This document shows positions 17,611 through 26,516 of a stretch of DNA of 64,000 nt, piece after piece. How positions within the stretch are numbered: position 1 is the first letter of the stretch; each line of letters begins with the position of its first letter. The notes under the pieces were generated by a model that saw only the letters and a program-made list of their open reading frames with translations, made no database searches and was not told the DNA's origin. The position numbers and the translations under genes are program-made. The DNA lies in the NCBI RefSeq assembly GCF_003574625.1, contig NZ_QNUJ01000001.1:496001-560000 (forward strand), written 5' to 3'. Origin of the DNA: Shinella zoogloeoides (lineage in GTDB: Bacteria > Pseudomonadota > Alphaproteobacteria > Rhizobiales > Rhizobiaceae).

Positions 17611-17826
17611 TCAGAAGAGTCGGACCGGCAGGGTTTCGTGCCGAAGCCTCACGATCTCCGCCTGCATGACGCCGGAACCGAGACCGTCGCGTGTTGAAGC
17701 GACCGCCGCCGCTGCAAACGCGACGATCCACGTGTCTAACATCGTCAGAACCGCGACACCACGGCGCTGGCCGACAGCGCCGCAATGGATGGCGACCGAA
17801 ACGAGGTTCGACGCGACCGCGTACGG
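17611..17826 (-). pseudogene. ureF: ureF 3' relic (urease accessory protein)
   Basis: About 71 minus-strand codons matching the UreF C-terminus: VASNLVSVAIHCGAVGQ in the position of the UreF helix with ANLVSAA and PLGQ, then GLGSGVMQAEIVRLRHET and PVRLF, like the normal ending with MRHETQYTRLF. The first ~150 residues of UreF are absent; the fragment abuts the stop codon of the nucleoside hydrolase gene. Together with the ureG fragment it shows that a urease operon once occupied, or was partly transferred to, this place. The base from which the relic can be followed is approximate. Confidence 0.72.
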
Positions 17827-17828
17827 AT

Positions 17829-18746
17829 TCATCGATGTCCATATGTTGCGAGTTTTCCAATGAAATCTCGCAGGATCGGGTTTCGGTTCACCGCGTACAC
17901 ATAGCGTATCTGATGGCGCGACCGATCGACAGCGTAATGCAGGTCGTCGGTCAGGATAGGGGTGGGTATGAGAACGCTTGGCGCCCAGACAGGGTCGAGC
18001 ACCCAGGCGGTTGCGCCCATGTCCCAGATCTCTTTGGCCCAACCGGTGTGATCATCGCAGTAGCCCTTGAAGCGCATGGCGAGAAAGCGACCGATCTCGC
18101 CATGCGGTTCGACATAGCGCTCGATCTCCGGCACGGTGCTGTGCAGAATCGATGTCACGCCCTCGCAAGGAACAAGGACCAGCGGTACACCGGAATCGAA
18201 CAGCACCTGCACGCCGCCGATATCCTGTTCGAGATTGAATTCGGCCTGATGCTGCCAGTCGATGGCATGGCCGCCGAGCCAGATGACGACGATCCGGTCG
18301 ATGATGTCGGGAGCGGTGAGCAGGGCGGAGGCGACGTTGCTGATCGCGGCGATGGCGACGACATGCAGCGGGTCCTCGGGTGATGCGCGCCGTGCGCGGG
18401 CGATCAGGTCGTCGACGGCGGGGGCGGCGACAGGTCGTTTCTCGCGGCCGACATAGCGGGTGACGCCGCGATGCACGAGGCCTTCATGGGGAATGGAAAG
18501 CCGTTCGAGCAATGCGAGGATTTCCTGATAGCTGAGTTCCATGCCTTCTGCCGGATCGCATGTTGTTTCATTGACGAAGGGCGCGGCATAGATCGCCTCG
18601 ACCGTGACGCGCTCTGGCGACAGCAGTGCATGGACAATGGCGAACTGGTCGTCGATCTCGTTGAACGTGTCCGTATCGATGACGATGCGACGTTTGCCGG
18701 AATGAGGCTCAAGCATCGCCAGACGATGGCCTTCGGAGAGGGACAT
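17829..18746 (-). CDS. Nucleoside hydrolase family protein
   Basis: 305-residue member of the inosine/uridine-preferring nucleoside hydrolase fold. The calcium-binding N-terminal motif appears as VIDTDTFNEIDDQFA in place of the common DTDPGxDDAxA. Several family members with this variant exist, so activity is plausible. VAIAAISNVASALL and the GGHAIDW segment continue the fold. It lies 15 bases downstream of the double permease gene, and so probably forms the last gene of the ABC operon that starts at 22853. The ligand may therefore be a nucleoside-like or N-glycosidic compound, which is inference. The stop directly borders the ureF relic. Confidence 0.84.
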   Translation of the reverse strand: MSLSEGHRLAMLEPHSGKRRIVIDTDTFNEIDDQFAIVHALLSPERVTVEAIYAAPFVNETTCDPAEGMELSYQEILALLERLSIPHEGLVHRGVTRYVGREKRPVAAPAVDDLIARARRASPEDPLHVVAIAAISNVASALLTAPDIIDRIVVIWLGGHAIDWQHQAEFNLEQDIGGVQVLFDSGVPLVLVPCEGVTSILHSTVPEIERYVEPHGEIGRFLAMRFKGYCDDHTGWAKEIWDMGATAWVLDPVWAPSVLIPTPILTDDLHYAVDRSRHQIRYVYAVNRNPILRDFIGKLATYGHR

Positions 18747-18761
18747 GGGATTTTCCTTTGG

Positions 18762-20834
18762 TTATTGGGCGCTACGCAGGCGTCCGGCGACGCCGCGCAG
18801 GATGCGATCGAGATTTATGGCAAGCAGGCAGAAGACGAGGCCGGCAGTGACGCCGAGGCCCGCATCGGCCTTGCCGAGCGCGACATAGATCTGCTGGCCA
18901 AGCTCGGCGGTGCCGACGGTGGCGGCGATCGGCAGCATGGTGATGGCGGCCATGATCACTTGGTTGAGGCCGAGCAGCAGAGCCGGTCGAGCCGTTGGCA
19001 ATTGTACGAGAAATGTGCTCTGGAGCGGCGTGCAGCCGAGTTGCCGCGCCGTTTCGAGAAGTGTCGGCGAAACATTGCGCAAACCCGTCTCGGTATAGCG
19101 AATGGCCGGCACGACAGCGTAAAGTGCGATCGCGATCAGCCCGGCAAATTCGCCGACCTTGAAGAACATCAGGGCCGGAATGAGGAAGACGAATTGCGGC
19201 ATGGTCTGTAGGGCGTCGTTGACGGGGCGTAGCAGAGCCGAGAAGCGATCGCTGCGTGCGGCCAAAACTCCGAGAAGCCCGCCGGCAAGCGCACAGAGCG
19301 CCACGGCGACGACGACCAGATAGAGCGACTTTACGAAGGGCACCCAGAGACCCGTTGCCAGCACGAAGGCGAGGCTGAGGCCGGTGAAGAGTGCCAGCCG
19401 CAGTCCTGCAGCCCGCCACGCCGCCCAGACGGCCAGCGCAACTGCAGCCGGCCAGGGAAAGGCGACGAGCCCGGTATAGAGAAGCGCGGCGAGGCAGAGG
19501 ATTGCCGCAGCTGCCGAGGGCCGGCCCTTCGTCATCTGCCGGAGCGCGAAGAGAAGCGCCAGCGCGGCATATGCGGCCGCGACGGCCGGCGTCATGGAAA
19601 AGCCCCAGGTGATGGGCAGCACGGCTCCGGCCAGGCCAACGCGCAGCGGCAGAACGAGATAGAAGAGAACCGCGTTCTTGATCGCGTCCAGAACGTCGCT
19701 GTAACGTGCTACGAAGCCGAGAAGCACCTCGTTGATCAGGCCGAAATCGACGATGCCGCGCGTCTCGTTCCAACCTTGGAGCAGATGAGGCGCGGCCAGC
19801 CGTGCGGCGGCGCCGAGCACGAGCGCCGCACCGGCGACCGCGAGGACGGCAGGCCAGCTGAGCCCGCCTATCCGGGTGCCGGACGTTGCAGGAGACCGGA
19901 AAAGGCCGGCGGTGATGCGGTCGACGATCACCGAGATCAGGACGATGACGAGACCGGCCAGCAGGCTCTTGCCGAGATCGGCCTGTCGCAAGCCGCTGAG
20001 CACAACCCAGCCGATATCGTCGAAGCCGCCGATGATCGAGGCGGTGATGACCATGCTGAGCGCGGCCATCGTCGTCTGGTTGAGACCGAGCGCCAGCATG
20101 GGGCGAGCGGAGGGAAGTTCCACCCAGACAAGCCGTTGCCAGGTGGAGCAGCCGCTCATTTCCGCGACTTCGAGGCGCTCGCGCGGAACTTCGACGAGAC
20201 CGCTGAGAGTACAGCGCGCCATGGGCGGTATCGCGTAGATGGCGGTGGTGACGAGCCCGGCGATCGGGCCGAAGCCGAACAGCAGGAGCAGCGGCAGAAG
20301 ATAGGCGAAGGCCGGGAAGGTCTGCATGAAATCGAAGGCCAGCTCCAGCCCCTGGCGCAGCCGCGGCAGGAAGAAGGCGCCGAGCCCGAGTAGGAAACCG
20401 AGCGAAACCGACAGCGGCACGGCGAGTATCACGAGCGACAGTGTTGCCATGCTCTGCATCCAGAAGCCGGCCAGCACGATATAGACGACCGCGGCAAGGA
20501 CGAGGGCCGCGAGGCGGATGCCGCCTGCCTTGAAGCCGATCAGCGCCACCGCCAGAGCAACGACCGGCCAGGGCAGGAATTGCAGGATACCGATCAGCGT
20601 GGAAAGAAGCGCGCCCGCAAGCTTGCCGATAAGGCTCGTGACCGGCTGGATGGCGGGAACGAGCCAGCCGAGAACGGCGTTAATGCCAGCCGGCACGGGT
20701 ATCGTCCAGTTGGCGGGGAAGGCGGCGATAGGCGGCACAGCCTTGGCAGCGGCAAGACTAGCCAGCATCAGTGCAGGCATGGCCGCCATCTTCAGGAGGG
20801 CGGATGCGGAGGAAAGTGCATTTCCAGGTTTCAT
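18762..20834 (-). CDS. Fused double permease of a glycine-betaine/proline-type ABC importer
   Basis: 690 residues, about twice the length of a ProW permease. Two homologous halves are visible: each has a membrane bundle with the coupling loop, first EVAEMSGCSTWQRLVWVELP then ETARQLGCTPLQSTFLVQLP, and each is followed by a GLNQ...MAA segment. The protein is therefore a tandem fusion that supplies both transmembrane domains in one chain. An extra hydrophobic region of roughly 100 residues joins the halves. The start overlaps the ATPase stop (20831-20834). Compatible-solute-type substrates are typical for the family; the nucleoside hydrolase downstream hints at something else. Confidence 0.88.
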   Translation of the reverse strand: MKPGNALSSASALLKMAAMPALMLASLAAAKAVPPIAAFPANWTIPVPAGINAVLGWLVPAIQPVTSLIGKLAGALLSTLIGILQFLPWPVVALAVALIGFKAGGIRLAALVLAAVVYIVLAGFWMQSMATLSLVILAVPLSVSLGFLLGLGAFFLPRLRQGLELAFDFMQTFPAFAYLLPLLLLFGFGPIAGLVTTAIYAIPPMARCTLSGLVEVPRERLEVAEMSGCSTWQRLVWVELPSARPMLALGLNQTTMAALSMVITASIIGGFDDIGWVVLSGLRQADLGKSLLAGLVIVLISVIVDRITAGLFRSPATSGTRIGGLSWPAVLAVAGAALVLGAAARLAAPHLLQGWNETRGIVDFGLINEVLLGFVARYSDVLDAIKNAVLFYLVLPLRVGLAGAVLPITWGFSMTPAVAAAYAALALLFALRQMTKGRPSAAAAILCLAALLYTGLVAFPWPAAVALAVWAAWRAAGLRLALFTGLSLAFVLATGLWVPFVKSLYLVVVAVALCALAGGLLGVLAARSDRFSALLRPVNDALQTMPQFVFLIPALMFFKVGEFAGLIAIALYAVVPAIRYTETGLRNVSPTLLETARQLGCTPLQSTFLVQLPTARPALLLGLNQVIMAAITMLPIAATVGTAELGQQIYVALGKADAGLGVTAGLVFCLLAINLDRILRGVAGRLRSAQ

Positions 20835-21904
20835 GCGGGTATCGCCCGGTCGCTACCGAAAAAGCCGCTCATTTCCGCTGCCGATATCTCGCCGACGCGG
20901 TTTCCGTCCGCATCGCAGATGCTAACCGCAGCCGCGCCGCCCAGAAGCGTGGGCAGGATGTCTTCCAGCACATCCTCGGTCGTGAAACGGGGCATTGCCT
21001 GTCCGTCGCCGGTTACCGGCCGCATCACATCGACAGCGCGGATCACCCGGAGCAGCGGTACGTCGCGCAGGAATTCGGCGATATAGCCGTTTGCCGGGGC
21101 GAGCGCGATTTCGGCGGGCGTGCCGATCTGGACGATCGCGCCATCGCGCATGATGGCAATGCGGTCCGCCAGCCGGAAAGCCTCCTGTACGTCGTGGGTG
21201 ACGAACACGATGGTCTTGCGCAGGATCTTCTGCAGGCGGATGAACTCGTCCTGCATCTGCCGGCGGATCAGCGGGTCTAGGGCAGAGAAAGGCTCGTCGA
21301 GAAACCAGATTTCGGGTTCGGCGGCAAGCGAGCGGGCAATGCCGACACGCTGCTGCTGGCCGCCGGAAAGCTGGGACGGGAACTGGGCTTCGCGTCCCTC
21401 GAGACCGACGAGTTCGGTCATTTCGCGAGCCCGCGCCTCGCGGGCAGTCCGGTCGATACCCTGCACCCGCAACGGAAAAGCGACGTTGTCGAGAACATTC
21501 AGATGCGGCAGCAGGCCGAAATTCTGGAAGACCATGCCCATCGCCTTGCGGCGCAATTCAGTCATCCTGCCGCGGCCGACCGCAAGCAGGTTTTCCCCGT
21601 CCAGGGTAACGCTGCCGCCGGAAGGTTCGATCAGCCGGGTGAGGCAGCGCAAAAGCGTCGACTTGCCCGAACCGGACAGGCCCATCAATACGAAGATTTC
21701 GGCCTCGTGGATATCGAAGCTCGCACCTGCAACGGCGGCGAGCGGCTTGCGGCCATCCCGCTCGCGCTGCAGGGCGGCCGGGTCGCCCGTTCGGGCGACG
21801 TCGGCCGCTTCCTGTGGCGGGAGACCATAGATTTTCCAGAGGTTTCGGCAGGCGAGTTTTACCGGTCTGCCGCTTGGGGAGAGAGGCGAGGAGATCATGA
21901 CCAT
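20831..21904 (-). CDS. ABC transporter ATPase, ProV/OpuAA type
   Basis: 357-residue ATPase. Residues 1-55 form the ProV-like extension before the nucleotide domain (LWKIYGLPPQEAADVA). Walker A GLSGSGKS lies at 75-82. Also present are MVFQNFGLLPHLNVLDNVAF, signature [14 protein letters not shown], Walker B IWFLDEPFSALDPLIRRQM and H-loop VTHDVQEAFRLAD. After the ATPase core, about 85 residues (VIRAVDVMRP onwards, ending VGEISAAEMSGFFG) resemble a single reduced CBS-like element, as in osmoregulated ProV. It is translationally coupled to the permease and follows the binding protein by 13 bases. Confidence 0.92.
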   Translation of the reverse strand: MVMISSPLSPSGRPVKLACRNLWKIYGLPPQEAADVARTGDPAALQRERDGRKPLAAVAGASFDIHEAEIFVLMGLSGSGKSTLLRCLTRLIEPSGGSVTLDGENLLAVGRGRMTELRRKAMGMVFQNFGLLPHLNVLDNVAFPLRVQGIDRTAREARAREMTELVGLEGREAQFPSQLSGGQQQRVGIARSLAAEPEIWFLDEPFSALDPLIRRQMQDEFIRLQKILRKTIVFVTHDVQEAFRLADRIAIMRDGAIVQIGTPAEIALAPANGYIAEFLRDVPLLRVIRAVDVMRPVTGDGQAMPRFTTEDVLEDILPTLLGGAAAVSICDADGNRVGEISAAEMSGFFGSDRAIPA

Positions 21905-21917
21905 ATTCCGGAGATGG

Positions 21918-22853
21918 CTACTTCTGCGCCGCGTCGATCCAGGGCGACCAGCGGGTGGTGTTGGCGTCGACCCAGGCGCTGACGACCGCGCCGATCTCCT
22001 TCTTGTTCTGGTCGATCTCCAGCATCATTTTCTGCTGGTCCTCGGCGCCAAGCTGGTATTGCTTCATGAAGGCATAGGCCGCCGGCCATTTTTCACCGAA
22101 GCCGGCGCGCACCACCTTGATGACCGGCGAAGGCAGGATGCAGCGACCGCCATCCTTTGGATCGCAGGGCGGCATGTCGAGCCAGTTCAGCTTGACCTTG
22201 GCGAGCAGCCAATGCGGTGCCCAGAAGCGCATGAGCAACGGTTTGTCGGCCGCGGCGGCGGCCTGCAGTTCTGCCACCAGCGCGCCTTCGGATCCGGCAG
22301 GAACGGCGGTCAGCGGCAGGTTGAAGTCCTCGATTTCATTTGCAGAAGCCGTCCCCCAATCGGCGGGATAATCGACGAGGCGGCCGTTCGGCAGGGTTTC
22401 GGCCGTGGCCAGCGCCGCTGCGCAGGAAGGTTCCAGCAGCGCCTTCCAGTCCGGCAGGCTGGGGCAGATCGCAAGCGTCGCGTCGGTATAGGCCCAGCCG
22501 TCGCGGGCATTGAGGCCGAGATCGCCGACGGGTTCGACCTGTTTGGCCTCCAGCATCTTCGGATAAATCTCGCCGAGATTGTTGGTCCACAGCTCCGGCG
22601 TCATGTCGATGGAGCCGTCCTGCATGCCGATCCATTGCGGAAAGCTGCCGGCGGTGACGTATTGCACCTTGTAGCCGAGTTTCTCCAGGAGCTGGCCGGC
22701 GACATGGGCCGTGATGTTCTGGCCGGTCCACTCGTTGAGCGCGATGCGGATCGGCGCCTGTGCATCGCCGAGCGGCGCGGCCGTCGCCAAGCTCACGGTA
22801 AGGGATGCAAAACCCGCGGCTGCCGCCAGGCAGATGGATCGAGCGCTGAGCAC
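21918..22853 (-). CDS. Glycine-betaine/choline-type ABC substrate-binding protein (OpuAC/ProX-like)
   Basis: 311 residues with a Sec signal peptide ending near residue 25 (LATAA). The mature protein begins IRIALNEWTGQNITAHVAGQ and continues with MTPELWTNN and WAYTDATLAICPSL, the pattern of OpuAC-like proteins with several tryptophans available for a cationic ligand. A ribosome site (GGAGG, minus strand) precedes the ATG. It is the first gene of the minus-strand importer operon, and its promoter region contains the large palindrome 22899-22938 shared with the divergent TetR gene. Quaternary amine specificity is likely by family but untested. Confidence 0.9.
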   Translation of the reverse strand: MLSARSICLAAAAGFASLTVSLATAAPLGDAQAPIRIALNEWTGQNITAHVAGQLLEKLGYKVQYVTAGSFPQWIGMQDGSIDMTPELWTNNLGEIYPKMLEAKQVEPVGDLGLNARDGWAYTDATLAICPSLPDWKALLEPSCAAALATAETLPNGRLVDYPADWGTASANEIEDFNLPLTAVPAGSEGALVAELQAAAAADKPLLMRFWAPHWLLAKVKLNWLDMPPCDPKDGGRCILPSPVIKVVRAGFGEKWPAAYAFMKQYQLGAEDQQKMMLEIDQNKKEIGAVVSAWVDANTTRWSPWIDAAQK

Positions 22854-22898
22854 GTAATTTCCTCCTTCAATGCCTCACTCCTGAAGGCACCTTATTTC

Positions 22899-22938
22899 AG
22901 ACCGGCTGGACGGTCTATAAAAAACCGTCCAGCCGGTC
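22899..22938. promoter_or_regulatory. Double TetR-type operator: 15-bp perfect inverted repeat
   Basis: Bases 22900-22914 (GACCGGCTGGACGGT) recur as exact reverse complement at 22924-22938 with a 9-base A/T-rich spacer. Each arm is itself a short palindrome: AGACCG-N6-CGGTCT at 22899-22916 and ACCG-N6-CGGT at 22924-22937, the usual geometry of TetR-family operators. It lies between the divergent binding-protein gene (22853) and the TetR gene (23004), so one regulator could control both promoters. No U-run follows either arm, so it is not read as a terminator. Confidence 0.72.
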
Positions 22939-23003
22939 GAAATTTTTTCGGAAGAGGGTTTTTCTATGTGGACTTTTTGCTATGTCTCGTCGTGGGGTTG
23001 CGG

Positions 23004-23618
23004 ATGAGGGGGGTCGAGCAGGCGATGAAGGACGGAAAACCGGTGCGGAAAACCCGCAAGAGCGGCGATGAGATCAGGACCGCGATCGTTAACGCAGCGA
23101 CTCGCATCGTCATGGAGCGCGGCGTCGCTCGCATGACACTGGCTGATGTCGCCACGGAAGCCGGAATCAGCAAGGGCGGCCTACTGCACTATTTCGCCTC
23201 CAAGGATGCGCTGATCCGCGCCATGATTACGGCGGGGCTTGATTCCTTCGAGGAAAAGACGATGGCGATGGTGGAGGTTGACCCCAGCCCAGGCTCTTAT
23301 CTGCGCGCCTATATCACCACGAGCTTTCCCGCCGAAGGGGCCGACGACATCGCGGCAGCGATGATTGCCGGCATTGCGACCGATCGCGATCTTCTCGCTG
23401 ATTACGCCGTGGAAAACACAAAGTGGTCGAGCCGCTTGAAGAAAGACGGGCTCGATTATTTTTATGCCGAGGTGATCCGTCTTGCCGTGGACGGGCTTTA
23501 TTTCAACGAAGCAATCGGACTGCCGCAGTTCGCCCCTGAAGACCGGAAGGCCTTTCTACGGCGCCTCATGGAGATGACGTGGGAGCGTAACGGTAACGCC
23601 GGCCGCGAGAGCGTTTAG
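23004..23618 (+). CDS. TetR-family transcriptional regulator
   Basis: 204-residue regulator from ATG 23004; an in-frame ATG at 23025 is an equally possible start. The helix-turn-helix is clear: AIVNAATRIVMERGVARMTL then DVATEAGISKGGLLHYFASK, ending with the typical LIRAMI. The rest is a helical ligand domain without recognisable specificity. It is transcribed away from the betaine-type ABC operon, across a double palindrome that fits its DNA-binding family. Most likely it represses the importer until its ligand is bound. The frame stays open far upstream, but that part overlaps the minus-strand binding protein gene and is not coding. Confidence 0.88.
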   Translation: MRGVEQAMKDGKPVRKTRKSGDEIRTAIVNAATRIVMERGVARMTLADVATEAGISKGGLLHYFASKDALIRAMITAGLDSFEEKTMAMVEVDPSPGSYLRAYITTSFPAEGADDIAAAMIAGIATDRDLLADYAVENTKWSSRLKKDGLDYFYAEVIRLAVDGLYFNEAIGLPQFAPEDRKAFLRRLMEMTWERNGNAGRESV

Positions 23619-23744
23619 AAAAACAAGGACGCGAGATACGGCTCTTATCCGTTGAGAACTTTGCGACACATCCGCAGCATGGTGAAGCTTGCCCGCGACC
23701 GATTGGTGCCGATAAGGCGAGTAAACAGAGGAAGAGTTGAGTCC

Positions 23745-24188
23745 ATGAGAGCACTTGTCCAGCGCGTTTCCTCCGCCAGCGTCACCGTTGACGGTGTGGC
23801 CGCCGGTAAGATTGGCAACGGACTGCTGGTCTTCGTCTGCGCGATGAAGGGCGACACTGAAAGAGAAAGCGAATGGCTGGCGCGCAAAATCGTTAACCTG
23901 CGCATCTTCAGGGACGATGCCGATCGCATGAACCGTTCGCTTGTCGATGTCGGAGGTTCCGTCCTCGTCGTCAGCCAGTTCACGCTGGCCGCCGAGACAA
24001 AAGGCAACAGGCCCGGCTTTTCTACAGCCGCGCCGCCGGACGAGGGGAAACGCCTTTATGAGGTCTTCTCTGCCAATGTCGCAGCGCTTGGCGTTACGGT
24101 TGCGAATGGCATCTTCGGGGCGGATATGCGTGTTGAGCTCGTAAATGACGGTCCCATGACAATCTGGCTGGATACGGTGTCCGGTTAA
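23745..24188 (+). CDS. dtd: D-aminoacyl-tRNA deacylase
   Basis: 147 residues, the normal length for bacterial DTD, a dimeric cytoplasmic enzyme that removes D-amino acids (and glycine) mischarged on tRNA. The motif [16 protein letters not shown] is the conserved SQFTL...NRPSF active-site strand. [15 protein letters not shown] is the NDGPVT motif carrying the cross-subunit Gly-Pro element (here GPM rather than GPV). It is not operonic with its neighbours in an obvious way. dtd is usually a chromosomal housekeeping gene, so its presence next to accessory islands is notable; whether it is the only copy cannot be known here. Confidence 0.92.
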   Translation: MRALVQRVSSASVTVDGVAAGKIGNGLLVFVCAMKGDTERESEWLARKIVNLRIFRDDADRMNRSLVDVGGSVLVVSQFTLAAETKGNRPGFSTAAPPDEGKRLYEVFSANVAALGVTVANGIFGADMRVELVNDGPMTIWLDTVSG

Positions 24189-24224
24189 AGGCACGGGTTC
24201 TACGGTTCGAATCCTCGCACGCCG

Positions 24225-25040
24225 TCATGACGAGTCTTCGACATCCTGATTGGTGGAGGACGGAATTATGCCGGGCCAATAGAAGGCATTGGTGGTTGGA
24301 CGTGGACCGAATATCGCTTGGCCGACCCGAACGACATCCGCGCCTTCTTCAATGGCCATCTCGAAATCCCCCGACATGCCCATGGAAAGCTGTGTCAGGC
24401 TGGCATGGGCTGTCACGGCGCGATCCCGCAAACCGCGGAGCAGGCGAAAGCAGGTGCGCACCCGCTCATGATCGGCGCTAAAGATCGCCAGCGTCATCAG
24501 ACCACGCGGCTTGAGCCGGGGGTATTCGGATAAGCGCGCGACGAACGGCATGAGATCGGCGGGATGCAGGCCATATTTGCTTTCCTCGCCGGAGGTGTTC
24601 ACCTGCACGAACACGTCGAGATCGCGATCTAGGGCATCGAGCCGGCGGTTCAGTTCCTCTGCCAGGCGGAAGCTGTCCAGCGCGTGAAACTCTGTCGCCA
24701 GCCGGACTAGATATTTCACCTTGTTGGTCTGGAGATGGCCTATGATGCTCCAGCGGATTGGCAAATCGCTCAAGGTTGCCTGCTTGTCACGAGCCTCCTG
24801 GAGCTTGTTTTCCCCAAAGTCCGAAATTCCGGTAGCATGGGCGAGCCGCAAGATGTGAGCCGGGACTGTCTTGGTAACAGGAAGAAGGCGCACGTCGTCA
24901 GGGGGCCGTCCGCTACGATGGCAGGCAGTTGCGATACGCGCCTGCACGGCTTTCAGGTTCGCCGCGAATGTCGTCGTGGGATCGTTGCCGAAGCGAGCGA
25001 TGTCCTCTGGCGAAAGCTCGATCTTAGATCGTGTGTTCAT
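24225..25040 (-). CDS. PLP-binding alanine-racemase-fold protein, YggS/PLPBP family
   Basis: 271 residues from ATG 25040. A TTG at 25061 overlapping the glyA stop would add 7 residues, but the GGGGCGAG stretch before the ATG is a better ribosome site. The fold is that of YggS/PROSC: the PLP lysine in LLPVTKTVP, FGENKLQEARDK, WSIIGHLQTNKVK, VQVNTSGEESKYGL and LSMGMSGDFEMAIEEGADVVRVGQAIFG. YggS proteins manage pyridoxal phosphate balance rather than catalyse racemisation. About 40 extra N-terminal and 25 extra C-terminal residues exceed the usual ~230. Being coupled to glyA and near a MocR regulator, it may serve a PLP-dependent pathway here. Confidence 0.88.
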   Translation of the reverse strand: MNTRSKIELSPEDIARFGNDPTTTFAANLKAVQARIATACHRSGRPPDDVRLLPVTKTVPAHILRLAHATGISDFGENKLQEARDKQATLSDLPIRWSIIGHLQTNKVKYLVRLATEFHALDSFRLAEELNRRLDALDRDLDVFVQVNTSGEESKYGLHPADLMPFVARLSEYPRLKPRGLMTLAIFSADHERVRTCFRLLRGLRDRAVTAHASLTQLSMGMSGDFEMAIEEGADVVRVGQAIFGPRPTTNAFYWPGIIPSSTNQDVEDSS

Positions 25041-25057
25041 GCCGATCTCGCCCCGAA

Positions 25058-26362
25058 TCAATAGGGCAACGGGAAACGCGCGACGAGCTGGCGTATCCGG
25101 CCCTTGATGTCCGGCCGGCGCGCATCGAGCGTTCCGCTACGGACAGCTTCGAGAGTGTCGAGCATGAACGCGGCAATCTGGCGATATTCATCGACACCAA
25201 AGCCGCGCGATGTCCCGGCGGCGCTGCCGACACGGATGCCGGATGTGACCATCGGCTTTTCCGGGTCGCTCGGTATAGCATTCTTGTTCAGCGTGATGCC
25301 GACTGATTCCAGCGCCTTTTCGGCGATATTGCCGGTTACGCCGATGGGACGCAGATCGACCACGGCCAGATGGCAATCCGTGCCGCCGGAGGTGATCTTC
25401 AAGCCGCCATCGGCAAGAGCCTGCGCCAACGCCTGACAATTCTCGACCACCGCCCGCGCATAAGTTTGGAACGATGGTTCCAGCGCCTCGCCGAATGCCA
25501 CGGCCTTCGCGGCGATGACGTGCATGAGCGGACCACCTTGCAGACCGGGAAAGACTGCCGAATTGATCTTCTTCGCGATCTCCGCGTCATTGGTCAGGAC
25601 GACCCCACCGCGTGGTCCTCGCAAGGTCTTGTGCGTGGTCGAGGTGATGACATCGGCGAAGGGAACGGGCGACGGATAGACGCCACCGGCCACGAGGCCG
25701 GCGAAGTGCGCCATATCGACCAGCAGGGTCGCGCCAACGTCATCGGCGATCTGTCGGAAGTGCGCGAAGTCCATGACGCGCGGATAGGCCGAACCGCCGG
25801 CAATCATCAGCCTGGGCCGGTGCTGACGGGCAAGCGCGGCCACCTGATCCATGTCGATGAGATGGGTTTCCGGGTCCACGCCATAGCTGACGACGTTGAA
25901 CCAACGGCCCGACATGTTGACCGCAGCTCCATGAGTGAGATGCCCGCCCGCCTTGAGGTCGAGTCCGAGGATCGTATCGCCAGGGTTGAGCAGCGCGAGG
26001 AAAACCGACTGGTTGGCCTGGCTGCCCGAATGCGGCTGCACATTGGCGTAGGTGCTGCCGAACAGCCTGTTCAGCCGCTCAATCGCCAGATCCTCGACGA
26101 CATCGACATTCGCGCAGCCGCCATAATAGCGGCGATGCGGATAGCCTTCGGCATATTTGTTGGTGAGCACCGATCCTTGCGCATCGAGCACGGCCTGGCT
26201 CACGAAATTCTCCGAGGCGATCAGTTCGATGGATTCGCGCTGCCGGATCGTTTCGCTGGCGATTGCGGTGGCAACGGCATTATCGGCGACAGACAACCCG
26301 GCTGCGCTCACACCTGCTTTTTTGACATTCTGGACTGCGTGCGGCGCGGCCGATGTTTGCAT
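25058..26362 (-). CDS. glyA: Serine hydroxymethyltransferase
   Basis: 434-residue PLP enzyme interconverting serine and glycine with tetrahydrofolate. [61 protein letters not shown] and the PLP lysine motif [12 protein letters not shown] (K245) are present. An N-terminal extension of about 20 residues precedes the usual start. A GAAGGAGAT ribosome site precedes the ATG. Its pairing with a YggS-like gene and a MocR regulator suggests a specialised second copy, for example acting on a beta-hydroxy amino acid, rather than the housekeeping enzyme. That distinction is inference. Confidence 0.9.
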   Translation of the reverse strand: MQTSAAPHAVQNVKKAGVSAAGLSVADNAVATAIASETIRQRESIELIASENFVSQAVLDAQGSVLTNKYAEGYPHRRYYGGCANVDVVEDLAIERLNRLFGSTYANVQPHSGSQANQSVFLALLNPGDTILGLDLKAGGHLTHGAAVNMSGRWFNVVSYGVDPETHLIDMDQVAALARQHRPRLMIAGGSAYPRVMDFAHFRQIADDVGATLLVDMAHFAGLVAGGVYPSPVPFADVITSTTHKTLRGPRGGVVLTNDAEIAKKINSAVFPGLQGGPLMHVIAAKAVAFGEALEPSFQTYARAVVENCQALAQALADGGLKITSGGTDCHLAVVDLRPIGVTGNIAEKALESVGITLNKNAIPSDPEKPMVTSGIRVGSAAGTSRGFGVDEYRQIAAFMLDTLEAVRSGTLDARRPDIKGRIRQLVARFPLPY

Positions 26363-26516
26363 TGCTGATCTCCTTCAAGGTGCTGATGACTGGTTCGCCG
26401 CCGGGCTGCCTCGCGCGGCGGTGTTTCACCAGCACCTATCATGGGCGTGGTCTGCTGTTCCCCTCCGCTTGCCGCGAGTTGATCAGACCATTCGATTTGA
26501 GACGGAAACGGCCGAT

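Noticed and set aside
22899-22938. Reading the large palindrome as a terminator
   Set aside because: No T-run follows on either strand and it lies between divergent starts, so an operator is the better reading.
21897-23003. Frame upstream of and in phase with the TetR gene
   Set aside because: It overlaps the minus-strand binding protein gene and shows no domain; the TetR helix-turn-helix begins directly after ATG 23004/23025.
24195-24232. tRNA-like TTCGAATCC segment after dtd
   Set aside because: It resembles a T-arm, but the stem has mismatches and no acceptor, D or anticodon arms can be built around it.
26363-26516. Glycine riboswitch before glyA
   Set aside because: The 154-base leader shows no paired aptamer-like arrangement; only the AATGGTCYGA motif stands out.
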